64,000 nucleotides of DNA from Streptomyces sp. GQFP (GTDB taxonomy: Bacteria; Actinomycetota; Actinomycetes; Streptomycetales; Streptomycetaceae), in NCBI RefSeq assembly GCF_021545335.1, contig NZ_CP089312.1:7378001-7442000 (forward strand), in the 5' to 3' direction. A model generated the notes under the pieces. It did no database searches and was not told the DNA's origin. It saw only the letters and a program-made list of their open reading frames with translations. Every line of letters starts with the position of its first letter. Positions within the stretch are counted from its first letter, which is position 1. Position numbers and translations under genes: made by a program. Positions 33,716 through 42,196 of the stretch are shown piece by piece.

Positions 33716-34798
33716 TCACTTGTAGCGTGGCACCGGCGGCTTCGCCGACTGGGAGTCACTGCCCAGGGTGGGCAGCAGCCATTTGTCGTACGACGTCTGC
33801 CAGCCGCCGTCCTGGCGGTACTGCTCCAGTATGCGATTGACCCGTGCCGCCAGGTCGTTCGCACCCTTCTTCACCGCCACGCCGTAGTACTCCTTGGTGA
33901 ACGTGGCGCCCTTCAGTTCCACCGTCGGGTCCTGGGCCGCCTGGCTCGCGGCGAGCGCGCCGTCGGTCACCACGGCGTCCACCAGGCCGAGTTGGAGCTG
34001 TACGAGACAGTCGAGCTGGTTGGGGACGGTGGTGCCGATGTCGGCGGAGGCGACCGCGGCCTTGTTGGCGGCCTTGTCCTCCGTCAGCTTCTCCAGTGCC
34101 GTGGAACCGTCCGCCGAGCAGATCCTCTTGCCGTCGAGCGTCTTGTCGTACCCCTTGATCGTGGAACTCTTGGGCGCGAGGACCTGCTGGCCGGTGAGGA
34201 AGTACGGGGCGGAGAACGACACGTCCTCCAGTCGTGAACAGCTGATCGTCATCGTGCGGACGATCATGTCGACGAGGCCGGCCTTGATCGCCGGGATGCG
34301 CTGGTTGGTCGGGATGGCCTTGAACTGGACCGCGTTCTCGTCGCCGAGGATGTCCTTCGCGATCCGGTGGACCAGGTCGATGTCGAAGCCCTCCAGCGAC
34401 GCCTCCGGGCCGCCGTTCGGATCGCGGTAGCCCCAGCGGTAGCTGTTCTGGTCGACGCCGACGATCAGCTTGCGGTCCTCGCCCTCGCGGGCCTTGATCG
34501 CCTCGATCGTCTTCCCGTCCAGGTCGGACGGGGGCGGGCTCTGGTCCTGCGCGTTCACGCAGGCCTCCGCCTTCGCCTGGATGCCCTCGGCGACGCCCTG
34601 GCCGCCGGTGCCCGTGCTGCCGTCGCCGGACGACTGGGTCAGCGGGAGCAGCAGCGCGAAGGCCACCGCGAGGGCGCAGACGGCCGCCATCGCCCCGACC
34701 CCGCCCCAGCCCCGCAGTCCGGCCCGCAGCGTCCGGAGACCGGCCCGCAGGACCTGGAGACCGGTGCGCGGACCCCGCAGAAGCCGCTGTGCGTTCAT
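33716..34798 (-). CDS. glnH: GlnH-like Glu/Asp-type solute-binding protein
   Basis: The 360-residue protein has a long N-terminal hydrophobic helix (about 28-50: GAMAAVCALAVAFALLLPL) anchoring a periplasm-type domain. The domain includes RKLIVGVDQNSYRWGYRDPN, LEGFDIDLVHRIAKDILGDE, FKAIPTNQRIPAIKAGLVDMI and a class-3 SBP hinge VDAVVTDGALAA. It lacks a clear lipobox. It belongs to the polar amino-acid SBP family and lies between the GlnX-like gene and the coiled-coil/PknG genes, as in the mycobacterial GlnH-GlnX-PknG pathway. It probably senses amino acids outside the membrane. Confidence 0.88.
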   Translation of the reverse strand: MNAQRLLRGPRTGLQVLRAGLRTLRAGLRGWGGVGAMAAVCALAVAFALLLPLTQSSGDGSTGTGGQGVAEGIQAKAEACVNAQDQSPPPSDLDGKTIEAIKAREGEDRKLIVGVDQNSYRWGYRDPNGGPEASLEGFDIDLVHRIAKDILGDENAVQFKAIPTNQRIPAIKAGLVDMIVRTMTISCSRLEDVSFSAPYFLTGQQVLAPKSSTIKGYDKTLDGKRICSADGSTALEKLTEDKAANKAAVASADIGTTVPNQLDCLVQLQLGLVDAVVTDGALAASQAAQDPTVELKGATFTKEYYGVAVKKGANDLAARVNRILEQYRQDGGWQTSYDKWLLPTLGSDSQSAKPPVPRYK

Positions 34799-34886
34799 CG
34801 TCACGCCCCCTCTCATCGCCCGAACTTCCTTGCCGCCGCACTCCCTTGTACTGCGTCGTACCGCATCTCTACCGTGTCGGACCGCA

Positions 34887-36353
34887 TCAGCGGTACTCCG
34901 ACAGCCTGCGCCCGATGCCGAGCACCGCGCCCGCCGCCCCCAGGACGGCGAGGGCGCCGGCGCCCACCGGGAGGCCGGTCATCGCGTCCCGGCCGTTCCC
35001 GGCGGCCTGCCGGAACTCCGTCTGCTCGTGCCCGATGGCCGTCTTCAGCGCCGTGTCGACGTTGTCGAAGCACTCGCCGGTCGGCTTGTCGTCCTTGCCG
35101 CCTATGACCTTGGCGAGCGCCTGCTGGAAGTCACCCGACTTGTACGCCGTCTGCGCCGTCTTGTGGCGCTTCTCCCACTCCTCCATGCCGCCGACGGCCT
35201 TGGTGACCGGCTCCTTGCCCGCCCCGTCGTCGGCGAGCCGCTCCGCCTCGGCCAGGCCCTTGCCGAGCGTGCTCATGTCCACCTGGAAGTCGTTGTCGTA
35301 GGCGTCGACGACCGTGCCGTCCTTCAGCTCGGTCGTCTCCGCGCCGCGCGCCACCAGCGTCAGGTTCTCGTTGCCGCGCGCCTTCAGGGAGGCGATCCGG
35401 GCGTCGTGCAGGACGTTCAGCGAGCGGATGCCGTGGTCGTAGGAGTCGTTGAGGCCCGAGCGGGCGAAGCTCTGCCCGGCGACCAGCCACAGCAGGACGA
35501 TCGTCGCGGTGGCCGTCGCCGCCACCAGACCGTGGTTCAGCACCCGGTTGGTCCGCCGGTAGTTGCGCCGCTGGGCCCAGACCAGGGCGCCGAGCACGAC
35601 GACGCCGAGCCCGATCGCCGCCCATGGGTACGAGGTCGCGTCCGCGTAGTCGGAGCGCAGCCGTTGGTTCTCCCTGGCGTAGAGCTTCTCCGCCTCGGGG
35701 AGCATCTCGTCCTGCATCTTCTCGTTGGCCAGGCGCAGATACGAGCCGCCGACGGGGAAGCCCAGCCGGTTGTTGGCGCGGGCTCGCTCGATGTACCCCG
35801 TGTACTCCGTCAGCAGCTCGTTGAGCCTGGCGATGGTCGCCGCCGACGGGGAGTCGGGCTCGGAGTTGGTCGCGGCGTCGGAGAGCTTCGCGGCGGCGTT
35901 GCGGATGTCCCGCTGGTAGCGCTCGCGGGAGTCCGCCGTCTCGTCACCGCCGGCCAGGAAGCCGCTGGAGGCCGCGGTGTTGGCGTCGGCGAGGGAGCTG
36001 TAGATGTCCGCGGCGGCGGAGCTGAGGGGCTGGCTGTTGTGCAGCACGTCGTCGGCGGCGGACGAACGGTCCGTCATCTGCCAGGCGGTGACGGCGCCGA
36101 ACGCCACGACGAGCGCGGCGAGCAGGGCGCCGATGATCCGCAGCCGGCCCGGCTCGGTGGTCGCGGCGGCCCGCAACTGGTCGACGCCCTCGGCGAAGGC
36201 GGTGCGGCGCGGCGGCTGGGGGGCGCCGGGGGCCGGACCCGTGCCCGCCTGTGCCGGGACGGCGGGCGGGGGCGGGGCGGCAGGCGTGCCGGTCGTGCCC
36301 ACTGTGCCGGGCGAGTTGGGCGCCGGTGGTGCCGCACTGCTCGTGGATGTCAC
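34887..36353 (-). CDS. glnX: GlnX-like four-helix membrane signalling protein
   Basis: The protein of about 488 residues has a Pro-rich cytosolic N-terminus and a first TM (GALLAALVVAFGAVTAW, about 75-91). A helical extracytoplasmic domain (about 95-230) follows with DDVLHNSQPLSSAAADIYSS. TM2 and TM3 are near 240-310, and a second helical domain ends in TM4 (GAGALAVLGAAGAVLGIG). Two tandem sensor-like loops between four helices match mycobacterial GlnX, which relays the GlnH signal to PknG. The GTG at 36353 is preceded by GGGGGAGG; upstream ATGs at 36374/36368 lie over that site and are less likely. It is the first gene of the seven-gene operon. Confidence 0.85.
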   Translation of the reverse strand: MTSTSSAAPPAPNSPGTVGTTGTPAAPPPPAVPAQAGTGPAPGAPQPPRRTAFAEGVDQLRAAATTEPGRLRIIGALLAALVVAFGAVTAWQMTDRSSAADDVLHNSQPLSSAAADIYSSLADANTAASSGFLAGGDETADSRERYQRDIRNAAAKLSDAATNSEPDSPSAATIARLNELLTEYTGYIERARANNRLGFPVGGSYLRLANEKMQDEMLPEAEKLYARENQRLRSDYADATSYPWAAIGLGVVVLGALVWAQRRNYRRTNRVLNHGLVAATATATIVLLWLVAGQSFARSGLNDSYDHGIRSLNVLHDARIASLKARGNENLTLVARGAETTELKDGTVVDAYDNDFQVDMSTLGKGLAEAERLADDGAGKEPVTKAVGGMEEWEKRHKTAQTAYKSGDFQQALAKVIGGKDDKPTGECFDNVDTALKTAIGHEQTEFRQAAGNGRDAMTGLPVGAGALAVLGAAGAVLGIGRRLSEYR

Positions 36354-36618
36354 TGTGACCTCCCCCATGGTCATCCGTCACCGCCAGTATCGCCCCCGGC
36401 ACTGACAATCCGCACCGGCCTTCACTGGATCTTGATCGGATCGCAGTGCGGCCGCGTTGTGTTGCAGTGCGGAGGCGTTGTGCGGGGGCGCGCTGTCCTG
36501 CATTCGGACATACCCGCGCTCCCCGCACCACCCCTCTGCCCATGAATACGCCGCCGGAATCTGTTCGGTTCCCGTACGAAGGGGGTCAGACCTCGTATCA
36601 GCCCTGGTGTCGGTCCTC

Positions 36619-37584
36619 TCAGTCCTCGTAGAAGCTCCGTACGCGCGCGTGCACCTCCGCCGGGGCGTTCGTGTGGTCGAGGCCCAGCAGTGCCGCGCCC
36701 AGCACCGGCCGTGCCGTCACCACTTGGGCGACCGCCTTGGGCGCCCGTGCGGCCAGCAGTTCGGTGATGCGGTCCGTCAACCGGGCGTGCTGGGCGGCCA
36801 GTACACCGCCGCCGAGCAGAACGGGCGTCTCCTCTTCGAGGAGACCCAGGCGGTTCAGCGCGACCGTGGCCATGGCGACCACCTCCTCCGCCAGCCGGTC
36901 CACCAGGGCGCACGCCACCGGGTCACCGTCCGCCGCCGTCGCGAACAGCACCGGCGTCAGCTCGTGCCGCCGCGCGTTGTCGACGTGCCCCAGGTGCAGG
37001 GCCTCGATCAGCGCGTACATGGAGGTGAGCCCGAAGTGCGCGGGCAGGGCGGTGAGCAGCGCCGTCGGTCCGCCCCGCCCGTCCTCCGCCCGTGCCGCAT
37101 GCCACATGGCCTCCTCCGACAGGCCCCAACCGCCGCCCCAGTCCCCGGAGATGCGCCCCAGCGCGGGGAACCGGGCGGTGCGGCCGTCCGGGGTCATCCC
37201 CACGCAGTTGATGCCGGCGCCGCAGACGACGGCGACCCCGCGCGGCTCGGTGATCCCGGCCCGCAGGATCGCGAAGGTGTCGTTGCGTACGTCGACACTC
37301 GCGCCCCACGCGCGTGCCCGCAGCGCGGCCGTGAACTGCTGTTCCTCCACGGGGAAGTCGGCGTTCGCGAGACACGCCGAGACCCGGTCGACGGAGGTGA
37401 CCCCGGCGGCGGTGAAGGCCTCGTCGACGGCGGCGGCCAGCCCGGAGACCGCCACGTCGAGGCCGTAAGTCGGCGGCCGGAACCCCCCGCCGCGCGCCGT
37501 GGCCAGCACCTCCCCGTCGGCGGCGACCACCGCCACGTCGGTCTTGCTGTTGCCGGCGTCGACGGCGAGGACGTGTGCGGTCAT
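36619..37584 (-). CDS. BadF/NagK-type sugar kinase
   Basis: The 321-residue protein of the BadF/BadG/BcrA ATPase family contains the ASKHA fold: phosphate-1 loop VLAVDAGNSKTDVAVVAADG, VRNDTFAILRAG, phosphate-2 GVAVVCGAGINCVGM and ISGDWGGGWGLSE. This is close to N-acetylglucosamine kinases of actinobacteria. It probably phosphorylates the imported sugar or the GH4 product. Its ATG overlaps the GH4 stop (ATGA) and it is the last gene of the uptake operon. Confidence 0.85.
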   Translation of the reverse strand: MTAHVLAVDAGNSKTDVAVVAADGEVLATARGGGFRPPTYGLDVAVSGLAAAVDEAFTAAGVTSVDRVSACLANADFPVEEQQFTAALRARAWGASVDVRNDTFAILRAGITEPRGVAVVCGAGINCVGMTPDGRTARFPALGRISGDWGGGWGLSEEAMWHAARAEDGRGGPTALLTALPAHFGLTSMYALIEALHLGHVDNARRHELTPVLFATAADGDPVACALVDRLAEEVVAMATVALNRLGLLEEETPVLLGGGVLAAQHARLTDRITELLAARAPKAVAQVVTARPVLGAALLGLDHTNAPAEVHARVRSFYED

Positions 37585-38846
37585 GCCCACGCGAGATGCT
37601 CCCGGTTGTGCGCGATCAGAGTGTCGGTCAGGGTCTCCGCGTAGTCGTACTGTCCGACCAGCGGATGGGCGAGAAGAGCCCGGAAGACCCGGTTCCGCCC
37701 GCCGTGCAGAGCGGCCTCCAGGGCAAGTTCCTCGTACGCGGTGACATTGGCGATCAGTCCCGAGTACAGGGGGTCAACCGCGCTTACGGGCAGCGGAGTC
37801 GGCCCCTTCGGGCCCACCACCGCCTGGGTCTCGATCACCGCGTCGTCCGGCAGGAAGGGCAGTGTCCCCTTGTTGTACGTGTTCACCACCTGGTAGGGAC
37901 TGCCGCCCCCGCCCAGCAGTGACGCGGCGAGGTCGACCGCCGCCTCCGAGTAGAAGGCGCCGCCGCGCTTGGCGAGCAGCTCCGGCTTCTCGTCCAGGGC
38001 CGGATCGCCGTACATGCGCAGCAGTTCCGCCTCCATCGCCGCGACCTCGGCCGCCCGGGAGGGCTTGGTGCGTAGTTCCCGTACGACGTTGTCGTGGGCG
38101 TAGTAGTAGCGCAGGTAGTAGGAGGGGACCGTCTCCAGGCTGTCCAGGACGGGGCGCGGAAGACGGAGGTCGTCGGCGATGGCGTCGCCGTGTTCCGCGA
38201 GGAGCCGGGGGAGGACGTCCTCGCCCTCGGGGCCGCCCAGGCGGACGCCCGTCTCCCAGGTGAGGTGGTTGAGGCCCACGTGCTCCAGGTGGATGTCGGC
38301 GGCGGTCACCCCCAGCAGTGCGGCGAACTTCCGCTGGAAGCCGATCGCCACGTTGCACAGGCCGACCGCTTTGTGGCCGGCCTCCAGGAGGGCGCGGGTG
38401 ACGATGCCCACCGGGTTGGTGAAGTCGATGATCCAGGCGTCCGGGTTGGTGCGCCGGACGCGCTCGGCGATGTCCAGGACCACCGGCACCGTGCGCAGCG
38501 CCTTGGCGAGACCGCCCGCGCCGGTGGTCTCCTGACCGACGCAGCCGCACTCCAGCGGCCAGGTCTCGTCCTGCTGCCGTGCGGCCTGGCCGCCGACGCG
38601 CAGTTGCAGCAGCACGGCGTCGGCGCCCTCGACGCCCTTGTCCAGGTCGTCGGTCGTGACGATCCGCCCGGGGTGCCCCTGCTTGGCGAAGATGCGCCGG
38701 GCGAGCCCGCCGACCAGCTCCAGCCGGTCGGCGGCAGGGTCGACGAGCACCAGCTCCTCTATGGGCAGGGTGTCCCTGAGCCGGGCGAAACCGTCGATCA
38801 GTTCCGGTGTGTAGGTCGAGCCGCCGCCGACGACCGCCAGTTTCAT
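37581..38846 (-). CDS. GH4 family 6-phospho-beta-glucosidase
   Basis: The 421-residue NAD+/Mn2+-dependent GH4 glycosidase has the Rossmann start MKLAVVGGGSTYTPELIDG and VLLQLRVGG. QETTGAGGLAKALRT and IDFTNPVGIVTRA follow. The metal-ligand Cys lies in VGLCNVAIGF and the His in LEHVGLNHLTW. The enzyme cleaves 6-phospho-glycosides by an oxidation/elimination route. With an ABC importer that delivers unphosphorylated sugar, the BadF-type kinase next door may supply the phosphate. Both ends overlap neighbours by 4 nt. Confidence 0.9.
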   Translation of the reverse strand: MKLAVVGGGSTYTPELIDGFARLRDTLPIEELVLVDPAADRLELVGGLARRIFAKQGHPGRIVTTDDLDKGVEGADAVLLQLRVGGQAARQQDETWPLECGCVGQETTGAGGLAKALRTVPVVLDIAERVRRTNPDAWIIDFTNPVGIVTRALLEAGHKAVGLCNVAIGFQRKFAALLGVTAADIHLEHVGLNHLTWETGVRLGGPEGEDVLPRLLAEHGDAIADDLRLPRPVLDSLETVPSYYLRYYYAHDNVVRELRTKPSRAAEVAAMEAELLRMYGDPALDEKPELLAKRGGAFYSEAAVDLAASLLGGGGSPYQVVNTYNKGTLPFLPDDAVIETQAVVGPKGPTPLPVSAVDPLYSGLIANVTAYEELALEAALHGGRNRVFRALLAHPLVGQYDYAETLTDTLIAHNREHLAWA

Positions 38847-39760
38847 CCTTTGACTCCTGTCAGGGTCACGCCTTCGATGAAGGCTTTCTGCGCGAAGAAG
38901 AACACGGCGATCACCGGGGCCATGACGAGCAGGGTCGCGGCCATCGTGAGGTTCCAGTTCGTGTGGTGATTGTCCTTGAAGGACTCCAGCCCGTAACTGA
39001 GCGTCCAGGCCGCCGGGTTGTCGCTGGCGTAGATCTGCGGGCCGAAGTAGTCGTTCCAGCAGTAGAAGAACTGGAACAGGGCGACGGCGGCGATCCCCGG
39101 CTTGGCGAGCGGTATCACGATGCGTACGAGGGTGCGCAGATCGCCGCAGCCGTCGACCTTGGCCGCGTCGAGGTACTCGTCGGGGATGGTCAGCAGAAAC
39201 TGGCGCAGCAGGAAGATGCTGAAGGCGTCGCCGAAGGCCATCGGGATGATCAGCGGCCACAGAGTGCCCGTCAGATGCATCTGCTTCGCCCAGAAGAGGT
39301 ACATGGGCACGATGACCACCTGCGGCGGCAGCATCATCGCGGAGACGACGAGCATCATCGCGATCCGGCGTCCCCGGAAGCGGAACTTGGCGAGGGCGTA
39401 GGCCACCGGGACGCTGGACAGCACCGTCAGAAGGGTGCCCAGACCCGCGTACAGCAGGGTGTTGCGCCACCAGGTGAGGAAGCCGGGAGCCTGCCAGACC
39501 TTCGAGTAGTTGTCCCAGTTCCAGGAGCGCGGCCACAGCGCGCTGGTCAGCGCCTGCTGATCGTCCATCAGGGAGGTGAGGAGGATGAACACGAACGGCA
39601 GTACGAAGAACAGTGCGGCCGCGATGCCGAGGGAGTGCACGGCGATCCAGTGCAGCAGCTCCTTGCGGCGGGCGGCGCGGGCCGCCGGGCTCCGACTGGC
39701 CGTGGCGGCCGGGCCGTTTGTGGCGGGGGCCGGGGGGCGTGCGGTGACGGTGTTGGTCAA
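38843..39760 (-). CDS. Sugar ABC transporter permease (MalG/UgpE type)
   Basis: A protein of about 305 residues with six hydrophobic helices and the EAA loop DEYLDAAKVDGCGDLRTLVRIVIPLAKPG, read as two pieces near residues 205-235. A 30-residue Ala/Pro-rich N-terminus precedes TM1 (WIAVHSLGIAAALFFVLPFV). The TTG at 39760 is chosen because GGAGGA lies 10 nt upstream; a longer frame reaches 39859. Its last 4 nt overlap the GH4 start. Confidence 0.9.
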   Translation of the reverse strand: MTNTVTARPPAPATNGPAATASRSPAARAARRKELLHWIAVHSLGIAAALFFVLPFVFILLTSLMDDQQALTSALWPRSWNWDNYSKVWQAPGFLTWWRNTLLYAGLGTLLTVLSSVPVAYALAKFRFRGRRIAMMLVVSAMMLPPQVVIVPMYLFWAKQMHLTGTLWPLIIPMAFGDAFSIFLLRQFLLTIPDEYLDAAKVDGCGDLRTLVRIVIPLAKPGIAAVALFQFFYCWNDYFGPQIYASDNPAAWTLSYGLESFKDNHHTNWNLTMAATLLVMAPVIAVFFFAQKAFIEGVTLTGVKG

Positions 39761-39765
39761 GGGGA

Positions 39766-40725
39766 TCAGTCCTCCACCGTGATCAGGCCGCTGCGGCGGC
39801 GCATCAGCAGCGCGGTGAACGCCATGGACAGGATGAACAGCACCAGGGCGACCACGCACGCGGAGCCCGTGTCGAAGCGCTGGAAGCCGAGGGTGTAGAC
39901 GAGTTGAGGGAGCGTCAGCGTGGACTTCCCCGGGTAGCCGGGCTCGTAGATCTGGCCGGCTCCGGCGCCGATGACACCGCTGGCCGTCTTACCGGCGATG
40001 AGGGGCTGCGTGTAGTACTGCATGGTCTGGATGACCCCGGTGACCACGGCGAACAGCACGATGGGCGAGATGTTCGGCAGGGTGACGTACCGGAAGCGCT
40101 TCCAGGAGCCGGCGCCGTCGAGTTCGGCCGCCTCGTACTGCTCCTTGGGCACGTCGAGCAGGGCCGCCATGAAGATGACCATGAGGTCGCCGATGCCCCA
40201 GAGGGCGAGCAGGGTCAGCGCGGGCTTCGACCAGGACGGGTCGTTGAACCAGCCGGGCTGCGGCAGACCCAGGTCGCCGAGCACCTGGTTGACCGGCCCG
40301 GTACCGGGGTTGAGCAGGAAGGCGAAGGCCAGGGTCGCGGCCACGGGCGGGGCGAGGTACGGCAGGTAGAAGAAGGTGCGGAACATCCCCGCACCCGTCT
40401 TGATCTTCGTGATCAGCAGCCCGACGCCGAGCCCGAAGGCCACCCGGCACGCCACCATGATCACCACGAGCCACAGGGTGTTGCGCATCGCGGCCCAGAA
40501 GAAGGGGTACTGGCTGAAGACGTACGTCCAGTTGTCCAGGCCGTTGAAGGTGGGCGGCTTGAAGCCGTCGTACTTCATGAAGGAGAAGTACACGGTCGAC
40601 AGCAGCGGATAGACGAAGAAGACGCTGAAACCGATGAGCCAGGGGGAGAGGAACGCCAGCGTGCGCAGCCCCTCCCGGCGGCGCTTCGAACGAAGCGCCG
40701 CCGAGTGGCCGGAGAGGATGGCCAT
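39766..40725 (-). CDS. Sugar ABC transporter permease (MalF/UgpA type)
   Basis: The 319-residue, six-helix permease has TLAFLSPWLIGFSVFFVYPL as the first helix, a KTGAGMFRTFFYLPYLAPPV segment and the EAA loop KEQYEAAELDGAGSWKRFRY, which should contact a separate ATPase. It forms the heterodimeric channel with the downstream permease. No ATP-binding gene is found in the operon, so a shared MsiK-type ATPase is expected (family knowledge of Streptomyces sugar importers). Confidence 0.92.
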   Translation of the reverse strand: MAILSGHSAALRSKRRREGLRTLAFLSPWLIGFSVFFVYPLLSTVYFSFMKYDGFKPPTFNGLDNWTYVFSQYPFFWAAMRNTLWLVVIMVACRVAFGLGVGLLITKIKTGAGMFRTFFYLPYLAPPVAATLAFAFLLNPGTGPVNQVLGDLGLPQPGWFNDPSWSKPALTLLALWGIGDLMVIFMAALLDVPKEQYEAAELDGAGSWKRFRYVTLPNISPIVLFAVVTGVIQTMQYYTQPLIAGKTASGVIGAGAGQIYEPGYPGKSTLTLPQLVYTLGFQRFDTGSACVVALVLFILSMAFTALLMRRRSGLITVED

Positions 40726-40728
40726 GGG

Positions 40729-42060
40729 CTACTTCGCCTTGGCGATGTCGGTGTCGATCTGCTCGGCGGTCGTCTTCAGCCCCGTGTCCAGGTCCTTGGT
40801 CTTCCCGGACTCGTAGTCGTACGCGAGGTTCTGCAGGGTCTCCTGGTAGGCGCTGCCGTTGACCGCGGCGGGCGCGGTGTTGCTGTACTGGTTCTCGGCG
40901 ATCTTCACGAAGGCCTGCATCGTCGCGTCGTTCTTGAGCTTCGGGGACTTCAGCGCCGCGAACGTCGAGGGGACGTTGTTGATGGCGTTGGCGAAGGAGA
41001 CGACCGCGTCGGTGTCGGTGGTCATGTACTTCACCAGCTCCCAGGCGGCGTTCTGCTTGCTGCTGGTGCTGGCGAGACCGATGACCGTGCCGGTGAGGAA
41101 GCCCTTGCCGTAGGTGTCGGCCTGGTCGTCCGGCACCGGGAAGGGCGCGACGCCCCAGTCGAACTTCACCCCGGCGTCCTTCATCATCCCGCCGCGCCAC
41201 TCGCCGTCGATGTTCATGGCGATCTGGCCGGTGTGCAGCGGGTTCTGCGCGGACCACTCGTCACCGAAGGTCGCGCGGTACTTCTCCAGCTTCTCGAAGC
41301 CGCCGAGCGACTTGACCATGTCCTGCTGCCAGGTCAGGAGCTCCTTGAAGGCCGGGTCCTTGGCGACGTTCGACTTGCCGTCCGAGGAGAAGTACTCGGG
41401 GCTCCACTGCGCCGCGAGGTGCGGGACGGTGACCTCGTAGCCGTGGAAGTTCGGCATCCAGCCGAGCTGCGAGTAGCTGTCCCCCTTGGACTTGGTCAGC
41501 TTGATGGCGTCGGCCTTGAACTCGGACAGCGTCTTCGGCGGGGAGGTGATGCCCGCCTCCTTGAACGCCGTCTTGTTGTAGTAGAGGCCGTACGCGTCGC
41601 CGAGCAGGGGGAGCGCGCAGCGGGTGCCCTCGAACTGGGTGTAGTCCAGCATCGGCTTGGGGAAGGTCTTCGCGGTGTCGATGTTCGACTTCTTCAGGAA
41701 CGGGTCGAGGTCGGCGAAGACACCGGAGGAGCAGAACTTGCCGACGTTGCTGGTCTCGGGGGAGGCCACCACGTCCGGGGCGTTGGACCCGCCGGCGCGC
41801 AGCGCCTGGTTCACCTTGTCGGCGTCGACATTGCCGACGACCTTGACCGTGATGTTGGGGTGCGCCTTCTCGAAGGCCGCGATGTTCGCCTCGATCGCCT
41901 TGACCTCGGTGGGGGCGCTCCAGGGGTGCCAGAAGGTGATGGTCGACTTCTGGTTCGGGTCGTCGGTCGCGCCGGAGGTGCTGGATCCGGTGCAGGCGGT
42001 CGCGGTCAGGGCGAGCGCCGAGAGGGCGCCGGCGAGACAGACGCGGCTGATTCTGGGCAT
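40729..42060 (-). CDS. Sugar-binding lipoprotein of the ABC importer
   Basis: The 443-residue family-1 extracellular solute-binding protein has a lipoprotein signal MPRISRVCLAGALSALALTA with the lipobox LTATAC (Cys about 23). The mature part starts GSSTSGATDDPNQKS and has ITFWHPWSAPTEVKAIEAN typical of sugar SBPs and NIDGEWRGGMMKDAG. AAGGAG 8 nt upstream supports the ATG at 42060. It is the first gene of the operon; its stop is 3 nt before the permease start. Confidence 0.92.
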   Translation of the reverse strand: MPRISRVCLAGALSALALTATACTGSSTSGATDDPNQKSTITFWHPWSAPTEVKAIEANIAAFEKAHPNITVKVVGNVDADKVNQALRAGGSNAPDVVASPETSNVGKFCSSGVFADLDPFLKKSNIDTAKTFPKPMLDYTQFEGTRCALPLLGDAYGLYYNKTAFKEAGITSPPKTLSEFKADAIKLTKSKGDSYSQLGWMPNFHGYEVTVPHLAAQWSPEYFSSDGKSNVAKDPAFKELLTWQQDMVKSLGGFEKLEKYRATFGDEWSAQNPLHTGQIAMNIDGEWRGGMMKDAGVKFDWGVAPFPVPDDQADTYGKGFLTGTVIGLASTSSKQNAAWELVKYMTTDTDAVVSFANAINNVPSTFAALKSPKLKNDATMQAFVKIAENQYSNTAPAAVNGSAYQETLQNLAYDYESGKTKDLDTGLKTTAEQIDTDIAKAK

Positions 42061-42196
42061 GACGGAACTCCTTGGCAGAGGGGTGTTCTCGGGGTGGCGG
42101 ACGTTCGGCGTGCGGGCATGCCGGTGCCAGGGCGGGTGCACGAGTGGTGACGAGAGCGTCAGAAAGGGAGGAGGGGGAGGAGCGGGGACTGGCGGA

